Below the pieces are notes generated by a model. The model searched no databases, had not been told where the DNA came from, and saw only the letters and a program-made list of their open reading frames with translations. From Fragum whitleyi (Eukaryota > Mollusca > Bivalvia > Cardiida > Cardiidae): DNA of 64,000 nucleotides. Where the stretch lies: contig OX411544.1 of the NCBI GenBank assembly GCA_948146395.1, positions 53,273,933-53,337,932 on the forward strand, given 5' to 3'. Positions 24,901 through 39,900 of the stretch are shown piece by piece. A program made the translations under genes and the position numbers. Within the stretch, counting starts at the first letter, position 1. Every line of letters begins with the position of its first letter.

Positions 24901-27900
24901 TATTTGTTAGAATGTTAAAAATTGCTAGTTCCACCACTTCTTTCCATGATAACTTTTGTAGACTAGAGACTCCCCTAATACACAGACTGAACATCTTCAT
25001 ATGACTTCATGCCATTACTCTGCCTCAACAATTTGAACAAAGTTTTCTAGGAGCTGCATCATTCACATATCTTTCATGATGTCTCTCTTTTTCAGTACAC
25101 CTGCATTCCAAAGCCTCGGCGTATTCGCTGGGGATTAATAATCAGGGCTTACTCTGCCCTTAGCCAATTTAGCCATTGGCTAAAATTCTGGAAAATTGGC
25201 TACAGAAAAATTCAATTGGCTAAAATGCTGGCTCAGGATGAGTATCATTTTGTAAAGTCCATAAATCTATAGAAAATAGAAATCAAAAGTGTTAAGATCA
25301 TTGGTAGAACAATTAACAAATTGATATGAGAGATAATCCTTCACACCTTTGATTGACCTGTTGACAGTTAAGACAGTTGGTTACTAAGCTATTTGACCAA
25401 GTATTGTTTTAATGTATGCTCTATAAAGGCTGCAACATCTAGATTTAATGCATACAATTCTTTGAATTTTAATATTCTACTGATATTCTTTTATCAAATG
25501 ATGGTTTTGAAATGAACAAAGAGTTGATAGTTCATGAAAAAATATTACTAGAAAGAATATCACAAGTTTTGTCAACTTTGAAGAATAAAATGGCTGCAAT
25601 GTAGTCAATTTGGCTAAAGGTTTTTCGATTTGGCTAAAAGGTTGGCTAAAAGAAATTTTGACCCAGGGTAAGCCCTGATAATGCACATATCTTTACCCAA
25701 TCACTTTATTTGGAGTTAACCTAGACATCCTTTACAAAGACTGTACCCCCTACTAGGACCTACCTCAATACCCCAGCCTCTAATTCCCATGAGGCTTCAT
25801 TATGCACCATCTTACCTGATCACTTTATGTGGAGTTAACCTATACATCCTTAATACAAGGAGATAATGAGACTGTGCACCCTACTGAGACCTTCCTCCAT
25901 ACCCCAGCCTCGGCACTGAATAATAAACTTTTCTTATCTGGTTACTTTTGTGTGATAATTGACCTGGATTCCCTTAATGCATAGACTGTACCCCCTATAG
26001 AGACCTTCCTCCATACCCCGATCTTACCACATAATAATGAACTTTTCTCACCTGATTACTTTTATGTGGAGTTGATCTAGACTCCCTTAATGCATAGACT
26101 GTACCCCCTACTGAGACCTCCCTCCATACCCCAGCCTCAGCACTCCCATTAAAGTTCCCCTGGGGCTGCATAATGAACACACCGTTGGTGGTAAGGCCAT
26201 CTATCTCCTCCCCAGAATACCACTTCACAGCTTTCTCCTGAAATGACAATACACTATTTTACCCGTTCAGCTTTTTACAAATTTTAACTAGGGATGGGAA
26301 CAAGTATTGGATTAATTGAGTACTGGATTGAACGTCCGATTATCTATTACCAATTTCACTAATTGATTAACCGATAAAAATGAAATCATACGAACTTCAT
26401 TTCAATCTCTTTATTTGCATATTTTCTCAAAATATCGATCTTTCATATGAAACGCTGTGTGGCTAAAGATAATGTATGCAACACCTGTTCGTCTGCCGAT
26501 CTCCTAATCCGTCGATATTTTTTCTGAATTTGCAATCAAGTGTCATCTTTCATTGTTCTTGCTGTCAAACAATATATGTTATTATGTAACTTTTCACATG
26601 TAACTTTTCGCACCTTCGACCTTTGGTACCCTGATCAGGGACGGTACATTTACTTGGATTTTCAGAATGTTGCATCGTTGTTCCAAAATCTTGAAACGCA
26701 ATTTTATCGATGTTGTAGTCACTTGATCTTCCTCTAGCAAAAATTTTATATCAAACCAATCGCCTAGTAATATTATGGAGAAATGACACTCATGCATTTA
26801 CCGATTTTCCGTTTCTTCAGATAATTTAGCAATCAAAGATCATTTTAACCATTTTTGTTTGAAGACACAGAATTAATGATCAAAAGGTATTAAATTTATC
26901 TGAGTACTCGAGTACTCAATCAGAAAGGTGAACAAGTAATCGATTAGTAAAATTGGTACTCGTTACCATCCCTAATTTAACCTTGTCCAAGTTCAAAGTG
27001 ATGACAATGAAATATGGATGCAACTAGGAAAAAACATCCTACTGTATTTCTCCTAATAAATGCTCCTGGTGAGCTATACAAAACATGGTCAGGGAGCTTT
27101 TATTTCGTATGCATTTTCTGATTTGAAAAAAATCAGAAATTGATGTCATTCAGGCCCTTTAATTTGAGGTGAATTTCCTCTAAACAATCCTGCTAAATTA
27201 ATGATTGTTTGGAGGAAATTCATCTCAAATTGGAGAAGAAGTCTAAAGAAGTTCCTAAAATCTAAACATTTGAAGTGTGTTATCTTAGTAAAAAATGTGG
27301 GGTGCTACTATTAGGGAGGGCGCTATTATTAGAGGAAATATGGTATAAATCATACAAAATATCATTGAAAACTAAATGTTTACTTACTCACAATTATTTC
27401 TAACCAAATGAGGCCAGAGTTAATCTGTTTCTTGATAGGAGAAAAGAAAAGGTGCATAAGATCTTAAATCATGAATATGGATTTTCAAGGGTTAAAAATC
27501 AATACATATTTCATAATGATGCATAATCAAAATCAAGAATTAATCTCAACTCATGTAAGACTAATTCATATTCACTTTTTTTCATGTCAAGTTAATTGAA
27601 GGTGTCACTATTAAAATACTATGACATTTCAAATCCCATATTTGAAACAACATTTATGAGAGAAGGGGTTACCTAATCCTATTTGTCAGTCATGCTTTAG
27701 CATTCAAATCAAATCATTAACACTTCAACAGACAGTTTCTGTAGGGCAAAATAACATGCAGAAAGAATCTTAAACCTATATATGGCAAATTCAATGAAAT
27801 ATACTTAACATCTTCAGATTTCCCATAAAAGGGTTGTTATTGCATATCAAACCTTATCCTGCTGAATCTAAAATTTGCTTCTGACAAATAATCAGCTTTA

Positions 27901-30900
27901 AGGACATTTAAACCAAACCAACAAAATTCTCCACTCAGCTGAAAATGTAGGCTAAAATCTGACTGTGCATGGAAGGCTGTGTAGGCTGATCTAATTCTAT
28001 ACTGTCTGCTTTTTGTAAAAAGCTTTGTGTATAGCAGACATATGTTGTGAATAGCATGATATGGGATAAAATGAACTAGATATTTTTCCATCTAGGCAGA
28101 AGGTGTAGACAAAGACAAGCCTGCACATCATTCCATATCACCTACTTTATCAGGGCAACAAAAAAGTATGAGTGATGACATTCTAAATATGTTATTTTGG
28201 ATTATTGCGTAAAATGTACCATTTGCGTCGTTATAGGCATATGTTAACAGACAAATCCAGAAAACAAGGATTAATAAGTAAATTCATGCTTGGCTTTTTT
28301 TACTTAAAAATCCTCGGTCTGGGCCTATACACTGTATCAGCTTCCTTGTTAAACATTAATATAGAGCATAAACAAAGATGTTGTTCCTATTCCCGCCCTA
28401 AATTTTGTAATGTCATAAATTTACCAAGCAACATCAGTATCTTTGAAGTATTTTGACCCAAAGATTATATCTGTGAAGTTTGGTGTAATTCTGTCCAATA
28501 GTTTCAAAAGAGAATTTTTTTTAAGAATTGTTAAGAACAGACAGCCAGACTGACAACAGATATTCATGGGTCACAAAAGCTCACATTGAGCGCTTTGGGC
28601 TCAGGTGAGCTAACAAAGAAAGCAATTGAGCTTTCACTTTTAGACAGTCTAAAAGTGCTTATCACCTCTCCTGCATTTTCATCAATCTCTACAGAAAATA
28701 TAGTAAAGCAAAAGCTCTTTTCTTTACCAACATTTTTTCAAGCACAATCAGCTTTTTTCTTTACATGCAGTTAGTAAAGTGAACAGCTATAAAAAATCTC
28801 AAAATAAAGTAACCCAAATGATTGAACCTAGCTTACCCCTAGAAAGATATTTCTACCCGAGTCGAAGCCTGCTGCATAGATTCTGGCAGCGTATGGAAAG
28901 TTTCGATCAACGAGAATCCTGCAGGCAAATCTTGATATGGTGGATTGTGCAACGGTGTCGTTCTCATTTCGTTGATGCCCTGGTATGGTATCCGTTACAA
29001 TAAAGTCTATTGGCTCCTCTGAGGACCGCCCAATCTGAAATGAAATAAAATAAATTGTGTTAATTTAGGTTATCTCCCTTCATCATAATTAAATAATATT
29101 ATTCTGACTTTGCAGTCTACTTCACAAAGGGATTATTTTTTAACCCCTGTCATACTGAACCCGGAATTATCCTGCTTTGGCAGGAGCTATAGACAAACAT
29201 CAGCCTGCACTATGTGCAGTCTGATGTTAGTCTTCACCACCTGTTTCTCACTTTGAAACAAGAATGGTCCATAGATTTAGTTTTTTCAAATAAAAATTGA
29301 CATACAGTTGGTACTTTCAGCGCTTTTTGCCCTTTGATTTTGATGCAAATTTTGCTAAAATTTAATCAGCATGACAAGGGATAATAAAAGAAAATCATAT
29401 AGATAATAAAGGACAGATCTTTTTTTGAATCAAAATGTACTTGTAATTTCTTATAAATATGAAGGAAAGGTCAAATTAATGTTTCATTAAGTATTTCTAA
29501 CAAGCTTACAATGCTAGAAATAACGAGACCATTAAAGACCTTAGAGCTACAAAGTAAATTATTTTCACTCTTAAGACCATTAACGTTCCCATCCAAGTTG
29601 TGACGCAACCACCGTTTTAAGGGATGCAGATATTGTGAGTCTGAGACTCATTATATAAGCAGCCAGGACCCTTAAAACTAAATGATACCAGTTCCAAAGA
29701 CCCTCTTGTGATGGGATCAACTTCAGAAAAGAAATGAAGACTGCTTAAACAGCCTTCAATTCTTTCCTGATGTTGAGCTCCAGATAGTCAGTGTATATCC
29801 AATATCTTCTTTCAGTAGAGAAAAGCTTTAAATATAACAAGAGGGCCAGAATGGCCCTATAGCCCACACCTGAATTTTATTGGTCCAGTGGACTTAATCC
29901 AAGTAACTTTCTAGCAAAGTTTCATTCACATTTGCCTAATTGTTGAAGCCAAGATGTTATTCCGAGAATTTAAAGTCATTATAGACCCTGCCCAACCATT
30001 CACTACTGAGGAGACTCAAAATAAACCCCTCCCTACCATGCCCAAATTTATAAGCCAATCAAAATTTTGCGAACAATTTTTGAAGAGGGTCATCAAAGGA
30101 ACATTCAGGTAAATTTTCATAGAAATCAGCCCAGTGGTTCAGGAGGAGATGTCATTTAAAGATTTTAGACTCAATAAAAGCCCCTCCCTCCAATGCCCTT
30201 ATTTATGGGCCAATCAAAATTTTGTGACCTACTTTGAAAAGGGTCTCCCAACGAAAATTCTGGTAAAGTTTCATTGAAATCGGCGGAGTGATTCAGGAGA
30301 TGTCGTTCAAAGATTTGGGGCTCAAAATAAGCCCCGCCCCACCACACCCATATTTATGGGCCAATCAAAATTACACTAACCATTTTTTTAAATGGGTCAC
30401 CATAGGAACATTGTAAAGGTAAAGTTTAAATGATATCGGCCCAGTGGTTTAAGAGAAGATATCATTCAAGAATTTTGGGCTCAAAATAAGCCCTGCCTTG
30501 GCACCCCTGATTTGGGTGTCAATAAAAAATCCACAAACAAGTTTTCATGAGAGTCACCCAAGGAACATTTCTGCCAAGTTTGATTGAAATCCACCCATTG
30601 GTTACTTAGGAGAATATGTGTAAAGATTTAGGGCTCAAAATAAACACGACCTGCCACACCTATATTTGGGGAGGGGGGGGGGGTGGTCAATCAAAAATCC
30701 ATTAACAAATTTTAAGAAGGGTCACCAATTACATATTTCTGCCAAGTTTGGTTGAAATCCACCCATTGATTACTGAAGAGAAAATGTTTAGAGATTTCAG
30801 GCTAAAAATGAGCCCTGCCATGCCAATATTTTGGGGTCAATCAAAAATCAACTTACATGTTTTGAAAAGGTTCACCCAAGGAACATTTCTGCCAAGTTTG

Positions 30901-33900
30901 TTTGAAATCTGCCCATTGGTTACTGAAGAGAAGATGTTTAAAGATTTTCAGGTCAAAAGATGTCCCGCCCTGCCACACCCATATTTGGGGTTCAATGAAA
31001 AATCTACAAACAAGGTTTGAAAAGGTTCACCCAAGGAATATTTCTGCCAAGTTTGTTTGAAATCTGCCCATTGGTTACTGAGGAGAAGATGTTTAAAGAA
31101 TTGTTGTTGACTTCCTATAGACAATGCACGACAGACAAAAGGTGATCGCAAAAACTCACCTTGAGCACCTTGTGCACAGGTGAGCTATACTAGAAAGCCA
31201 TGAATGGCTTGAGTCACTCCACAGGCTTGAAATTCTTGTTAAGCAATAAAAGTTTTGACTAGATTTTCAGATATTTTGGATTCTACTGATGTTGAAAATG
31301 ATTTTCAAAGTTTCCACTATATAACACATAGAGAAATTGACCTCCGCCCATAAAATACACATTTTTCATCTGATCACAATTATTTTTGGTAGACTGATAG
31401 AGGGTCACTCAAGTATTATTCAAGAGAAATTTGGTTGATATCCATCATTCAGATTCTCAGAAAAATGATTTCCAAAGTTTCCACTATATAACACATAGAG
31501 AAATGACCTCTGCCCATAAAATACATTTTTTCACCTGATCACAATAATTTTTGGTAGACTGATAGATGGTCACTCAAGGATTATTCCAGTTAAATTTGGT
31601 TGATATCCATCACTTACATTCTGAGATAATGATTTTGAAAGTTTCAACTATATAACATAAAGAGAAATGACCTCCGCTATGGCGTGTGATGTGTTGCAAA
31701 ATTGTATAAAAAAATATTTGTTCCATAAAAAAAAAAATTGTGGTGTAAAAGTTATATATATGGACTAAAATAAAATAATTATATTCTAAAAAAATATTTA
31801 TGTGGCAAAAAAAAAATATTTGTGCAATGAAAAAATATTTATGGCGTAAAAAAGAAAATATATTTTATTCAATAAAAAACGTATATTTATGAGGTAAAAA
31901 TAAATATATATATTGTAAAAAAACCTATTTATGTAGTAAAGAAATATATATATGGACAATAATTAGAATTGTGGGATAGCAAGATTAGTTTGTAACAACG
32001 AATTTCATTGGTTCCTTTATTCAAATATGACATCCCGCTTAGGTTGAGTAATAAAATACGTCTTCCCTTACGTCATAGGGTATCCTTTACCGCTAGCTGT
32101 TTCAGCCACGAATACAACCACAGGAAATACTAATGGGGTTTAACGTCACTTTTAACAAAATTTATGTGTTATTTCGACGACTGGAGAACCATGGAATCCC
32201 GGTATCTCTCACACTAGATAAACCACTATACCTTCCCGAACTGCCAGCTACTCGCCCACTTAGGTCTTTGAATACCAACGGTGACGAAAGTCGTAAAAGA
32301 TGTTTGCCGTTATCGGGGATCGAACCTTTGTTCCAAATCACAATGGTTATGAATGATCTTAAGATTACAGGTCAGAGCATTTCTTCTTTTCCCATAATAT
32401 TCTTATTTAAATTATTTATAGCATTGTGTTTATTCAATACCGATTTTTTATAGCACCAATTTTTCAAGTATTTCTTACATCTATTGCATTCATCCCAATA
32501 GGCACCGAGTTGATACAAGGGAAAGTGCAAGGATGCAGGACGAAACTTTGACTAAGATCCACCGGGTTCTTTAACTTGCTCGAGGGTAAAAATCGACACA
32601 CAGGGCCTCTTATCATCCTAAGGCAAAAAGTTAGGTTGAGTGCCAACCCGGGGATTCTTTCAAAGCGGGATCCGCTTTCGAATAATTTAACCTAGGCTCT
32701 GGCGCAGTGTTTAACCGAGTTCGAGGCCGGAGCTATATATCGGAGATGGTTCTGTTTGAATGTGTTATATAATGTCACTTTTTAAAGTTTGGCAGTCATA
32801 TAATAGAGACTGGGACATATAACCATGGGGCCCTTGTATTTCTTTCACCAGTTCTACCAGCAGTTTATTTGCCGATTACTTTCGTGTGTGGTGGCGCTAG
32901 CGGAAATAAAAATGACGATGACGTAGGCTATGACGCAGTTTGTTACAGAGCTATCCCACAATTCTAATTATTGAATATATATATTTCTATTGAACAAATA
33001 TATCTTTTAATATATGTATATAGATCTATATATTTTTTCTCATAGAATTTTTTTATTGAATAAATATATTTTTTTTACCAAATAAATATTTTTTTTTACC
33101 TCATAAATATTTCTTTTATTTAAACAATATTTTGTACCAAAACAATTTTTTTTTTCAATAACATAAATATTTGTTTTTTGAAAACAATTATTTTATTAAA
33201 GTCCATATATATAACTTTTACACCATAATTATTTTTTTATTGAACAAATATATTTTTATACAATTTTGCAACACATTACACGCCATACTCCGCCCATAAA
33301 ATACATATTTTTCATCTGATCACTATTATTTTTGGTAGACTGATAAAGGGTCAGAAAAGGATCATTCAGGTGAAATTTGGTTGATATCCATCACTTACAT
33401 TCTGAGAAAATAGTTTTGAAAGTTTCCACTATATAACATATAGAGAAATGACCTCCGCCCATAAAATGCATATTTTTCATCCGATCTCAATTATCTTTTG
33501 TAGACTGATAAAGGGTCACCCAAGGATCATTCATGTAAAATTTCATTGGTATCCATCAATTAGAATCTGAGAAAACTCACTTTTTACCATATTTGGAAAT
33601 TAGCCACGCCCATTAAATCCATGTTTTTCATTTGATCAAAATTTCTTGAACAACTTTGAAAGAGGGTCACCCAAGGATCATTCCTGTGAAGTTTGGTTGA
33701 AATCCATCCAGTAGTATCTGAGGAGAAGATTTTTAAAGAAAAAGTTTACGACCAGACGCATGGACGCAGGAACGGACGCACAACGGACACAACGCCATGA
33801 CAATAGCCCCAGTGGCTTTCAGCCAGTGGAGCTAAAAAGGAAACAATCTTATTACTTATAAGGAATGGCATTCGTTTTAAGCATGGACTCTTAAGAAAGC

Positions 33901-36900
33901 ACCCCTAAGATCTCAACTATCGAGTTCTTTGAACCCATTTTGTTAAAGACAGACTAAAACCCTGTCCGACCCTCCATTTTAACAATTCCCAGCAAGGAAT
34001 CCCACTTTCTCCATAAAAAGTGAAATTACATCTTTTTTTATAATTGCTGTCTGCAATTGCTTTCAATTTGGGATGGTCTAACATATTGTCATCTGGTATT
34101 AGGTAGATCCAATTGTTTCTGGATGAGAATTTTGTGAATCTGATTTTAAATATCAAATATCTCCAATGAGCCTTAGAAGTACAAGTAATTAATTTTGTGT
34201 TTTGGATAATTCTGTCATTTTTCTTTGCAAATAATGATATTTCAATCAATGCTCTCTTCTGAATTGAAATACTTTTGGAGACAGACATCCTTTATTCAGA
34301 TATATAATTCACTCTAAAAATCTGATGACTTTATTTGGTTTACAATTACTTAAGTGAGAATGACTGCTTTCCTGGACTTAGAATAATGTCATTTCTAACT
34401 ATTCTCTCTTCTCAATTGAAATATTTCTGAACACAGATATCTTTAAATCAGATAAATAATTCACTCTTAAAACCAGTAGACTTTATTTGGTTTACAATTG
34501 ATTTGATAGTGAGATTGGCTGCTTTCCCTAATATAATTACTTGTTATGGCAATGAAAACAGTAGGTTACGCCATGGGGTTAAATCAATGTAAACTGCATT
34601 ATCCTGCACCTCATTTATAGAGATTGATAACCCATACAGTCTGTTGGTCTTCTTTTTTATAATTGTCAAGCTAAAAGGGGACATTTTGGAGCTATCAAAG
34701 TATGTACACTGGTAGGTACTTAAATGAAATGATTGCCAATTAGCTAACCATTATCCCAAACTTCATGGTTGTAATAACTAACTTCATGAAAATTATCAAT
34801 CTACCAAGCTTAACTTACATTTTTCATCAAAGTGCTACACAATTCAAATTAAATTCATACCTTTGAAGGAATAAAAAAAAATATCAAGGTTTGGAAAACA
34901 ACGAGGAAAATGAACTGTTGCCTATCACCATCAATTTCTTCATTTTCCACAATATCTTATATCCGCAGAAATAATACAATCTACATTTATATTTTGAAAT
35001 GGTTGCTTAAAATTTCTTTTCATTGAGACTATTCCGAAGGCACTAAGTATAGGATAGAAAACGAGTACCGTGGTATATGGGAAATAGACACGAGCGTTAG
35101 CTCGAGATTTTCTATCTGACTTAGACCACGCTTTTCTAACATTATCTGTATTTTTACTCGAACCTCTAAATAATGAAAAAGAGTAAATCTCGCTGTGATA
35201 TTACTCTCATCAAGCGTGAATATGCTGAAATTACTTATGAATCTATTTCCGTTACTATTTACAGATGTTTTGCACTTTTGCGACTGTCAAAAGTCTTTTG
35301 GGAAGAAAAAACTGGATAAATTGCTCGTCATGTTTTTGAAATGACGCGGCCCAGAAACCTGTCGAGATTCACGTGCAGGGCACACTTCCACCGTATATCT
35401 GTAAATGCAACGCTCGGAGTTGTATCTGTGATATATATTTTTGAAATACTGTTCTTTGATTGGCTAATTCGCTTCAAGCGTGGTCTAACAATAGTAATGC
35501 ACTGACCCCTCGATTCGAAATTATAGTTCTTTTTGTAAATTATTTTTATTATCAAGTATCTTCCAATTAATAGTCTACTCTTAATAAGGTGTCTTGGCCT
35601 ACAACATCAGGGTTTTAGTTCAGGACTTCAACAATATTTGGTCCTATGGACTAGATAATTGGGATACTAGGGGTCCTATTTTAAAGTTGAGGAGTCCCTG
35701 CTTAAGATATACGCTATTTCTTTTAAGCACTTCTATTTTTTAAAACTTTTTTTTACACTTGTGGTATAAGGTTCATGTAAAGTATTTGAGACCCAATTTT
35801 AAGGGCACTTCATTAGCCTAGAAAAAGCCGTATGTCTAGGTATATTATATATCAAAATGAAGGTATTCATGAGCACAAGCAGTTAAGCAACATAAAATTG
35901 TCATAGCTATAGCGGTATAGCCAAAACATTGTGGAAAAGGGTCATTTTGTTTAGAACAAGCAACTGCACGACGGTTGGATAAAACTGCCCCATATTTTAA
36001 CAAAGTACAGTCTAAAGTACCACCCAGGTAGTACTACAAACGTTGATATAGAACTCAGTCTCAAAAGGCTCTTTTGAAACAATCAATTTCCATTTATTTT
36101 GTCAACATACATGTCAAACCGGTTTGGTCTGTTTTCAAAATAGATGTTAGGTATGGTGCAACATCGTACCATAATATTGTGAGTTATTTTCTGCGATTTA
36201 TTTCAAGTTATAATTCTTTAATTCATGATCTGTAATAAATTACTATATATTCATCATTCTGTGAAATAGAAAATGATATATTGCTAAACAACCTTACAGG
36301 TATATAAACTATTGATGTCCATTTATGTTGTGATAACACACCATACCTTACACAAAACTACACGTTTACAAAATTAGAATGACATACATGACAATTGTGT
36401 TTATAAAATAAGTCAAAATTAATTGCTTGCATAACTACATTTTGGGCCCGAATTTCATACCAACGTAGAGTTTTTTGATTGACTCATACCAATGTTTTGG
36501 TATCTCTCAAGATCTAACAAAAGTTTCAAACACACATTTGCAAAGACATTATATTCAACATCAGGACTTCTTCCCTTACTTGCACTTTAGGAAGTGTCAA
36601 ACCATAACAAATGTAAGTAAAGGACTATACTAAGTAGATAAGTGAAACAAACTTTTTGCCCTTTTAATTTCATTTATTTATCCTGTAAACCTACTGAAAA
36701 GAGATGGTCAGGTCAGACCTAAATATACTCTTCAAAAAAAGTTCTTTGACATAGATTAAAACTCATTTTTTTCTGAAGTAAGACGAGTACTTCGATAACA
36801 GTTGATCATTTTGTAAACAGTAATTGTATTTTAAGAAATGTACGCATATTGCAATGAATTACTTGATGGCGTTTTTGCATAAGGACATCAACGCCTTATT

Positions 36901-39900
36901 AAGCAAAAATCCGCCTTTTCACACTGCAGGTACACTTTTAGATTCAGTAGATAGTACAAACATTTTTTGGAATCAAACATCTTTGCACAGATTTGAAATG
37001 AAATATGGTTAAATCTACAGAGGAACAACGCCATAATGCTAAAGGTCGCTTTAAGGCAGGATTCATAGGACAAACCGTTGTAAATGACTTTGATGTTTAT
37101 GTACACACTATCTCTAACCTTTGGCACCACTTTCACGTGGGCTCACTGCTTAATGTGAAGAGCTAGATAAGCCTGACATGTAAAAACAATGTTCTTCCAA
37201 CCATAATGTGAACAGCATGAGTTAGCAGGGCTTGTGTTAGTGTTTGTAATTAGGTAGTCATTGACCCCTTAACCATTGAATTCTTGAGTCAAAACAGATT
37301 TCAAAGGGGTCAAAAGACAAGAAATAGCTAATCATGAGTTCAAATATTATAGGTTTAAGAGTCATAGACCTTTTCTTGTAAAGGTAGGAAGTAAGGATTA
37401 ATTTGTAAAATTTAGGATAATAATAGGATGCATCATAAGTTTTGACCCTTAGAAATTTCTCACCCCCTTGGGATATATTTCTAAGGGTCAAAATAAGATT
37501 TTATCAGATTTTTGAGGGTCAAACCCTTGTTTTAGGGTCAAACACTAGCCCTATTTAGTAAGGTGCTCTTTGACTAAGCACTATTAACATGATATATGTA
37601 AAATGATGAGATAACCAAATAAGGAAAAAAAAATTCCCACTTATAAGATCATATGAATAAGACAAGAACCTCCCTTTATAATCATCTTATAACTAAAACA
37701 TTTTGTAAATGAAGAATGAAAAATATTCATACTTGTAAAGAAGTCTCTATTATTTTATTTGTTTGAATGGGGTTTTAAATCACTTTAAACAATCTTTCAG
37801 TTATTTTGCGGAGGCTGGAGCACCAAACAATGGATTCCTGGTATTCACCATCATTACATTCAAACCTAACCTCCAGCTGCTATCCCACAAGGATTATTAA
37901 CACATTGGTGGAAGACAAATAGTCAGAAAGGTTGAGTGCCACCATTGGGAATCACACCCAGGACCTTTGGAATGAAAGTCTGACACGCTATTACTGCCCT
38001 ATGACGGTGGCATCTGTATCCTTAATTCTAAAGCAGCCCATAAATATCTAACCCTTGTCATGCTGAACCAGGAATATTCCTGCTTTGGCAAGAGCTATAG
38101 ACAAACATCAGCCTGCACATATGTGCAGTCTGAAGCAAGTCTACACCACCTGTTTTTCACTTTCAATCCAGAATTGTCAATAGATTTAGGTTTTCAAATA
38201 AAAATTGACCTATAGTTGGTACTTTCAGTGCTTTTTGCCCTTTGATTTTGATGAAAATTTTAGCCAAAATTTATCCAGCATGAAAAGGGTTAAATAAAAT
38301 TCACAATAATTTTGATACTTATATTAAATCCATCTTCCATATAATAATATTAATTCAATATGAGCCTGTGCGTTAAATTTCCAACAATTTCAAATGTGTG
38401 CCAAGCAAAGAGTCTGGCCAGCCTGTGCAACCACACAGACTGTCCAGAGTCTTCACTTTGCACTTTGTAAATTGAAAAGGTTGAAAGTGTCTCAAGAAAG
38501 TCATGCAAGCTTATTACATTATGTATTGTCTAGGCTACTAATGTCGGTCATTCACACTCAGGCACAAATTGTTGGAAATGTCACACACAGGCTCATATAG
38601 CATATACATAACCAAAAATATCGTTAATCTGTCAGATTAGCATTATAATTGGTAATGTATGGGGGAATATTGAAGATTGATCAATAAATTGCTCAATATT
38701 ATTGGTTATGTATAGGGGAATATTGAAGATTGATCAATACATTGACAATATTATTGGTTAGGTATGGAGGAATATTAAAGATTGATCAATAAATTGACCA
38801 TATATTATTAGTTATGTATTGGGAATATTGAAGATTGATCAATAAATTGACTCAATATTTTTGGTTTTGTATGGGGCAATATTGAAGATTGATCAATAAA
38901 TTGACAATATCATTGGTGATATATTGGGGAATTTTGAAGATTGATCAACAAATTGACTCAATATTATTGGTTATGTATGTGGGAGTATTGAAGATTGATC
39001 AATAAATTGACAATATTATTGGTTATGTATGGGAGAATATTGAAGATTGATCAATAAATTGACTCAATATTATTGTCAATAATTTTGAAATTAATCTTTA
39101 CATTAATTCAATATAACTGTAAAATATTGATTAAATGGGCCATTTACCAAATAGTTCAATGACTCTAGGCTTGCCCTACTTTTTCGTGGAAAAAAATGCT
39201 AGGCTGTGAAAGTAGGTTAAAAGGGTAAGATACAGAAATAATCATGTTTGTATAAATAAACTTATCAAATAGACATGGTCAACTTTAAATCCCAAAGAAG
39301 AAAAGTCAATAACATAAATCAAGTGGAATTTGTAAGGTTGAAACAAGAATAAATTCCAAAGGTGCTACAATTCCAGGATCGCAATCATTTTTGTTTCATT
39401 AGGCAATAGACAAATGCAAGAAAACTGTATATTTTACTCTATAGCAGAAGATTATTATTTGTTCATTGAATGAAAAATGAAAGAGCTCCTTATTTTCATG
39501 GGAATAGAAAATAAAGCATTTTATAAAAAGACCTACATCGCAGGAGTGAAATAACCCTTTTGAATATTTTTGATATTACACAAGTGTTATTACACTTTGG
39601 AATAATTATGCAGATGAGCTAAGACTGTAAAGCAATATTATTTTATTGTTGTAAACATTACATCATAACGCATATCTGACGTCATTTCGAAAACAGCGTT
39701 ATATGTTTTGCAGAATATCTTGAACAAATAAATTTCTGGAAATTCTCAATTTATTGCAAAAATTCAGGTCACATTAAAAATTGAATATCAAATTTGTGCC
39801 CAATAAAATACCAAATTTATTAAACTCATCATCTAAAGCAGATAAGTAGCCTCGTTTTTATCTGTTTATAGATCACCGTGTATCAACGTACACCAGATAT

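Noticed and set aside
25690..26045. Mutually exclusive alternative exons of Pellino
   Set aside because: The copies lack the 5' half and acceptor, and have frameshifts, stops or a lost donor.
33917..34288. 123-residue minus-strand open frame as a gene
   Set aside because: No recognisable domain, no splice support, and its 3' part overlaps a diverged tandem duplication; the composition looks like chance in AT-rich intron sequence.
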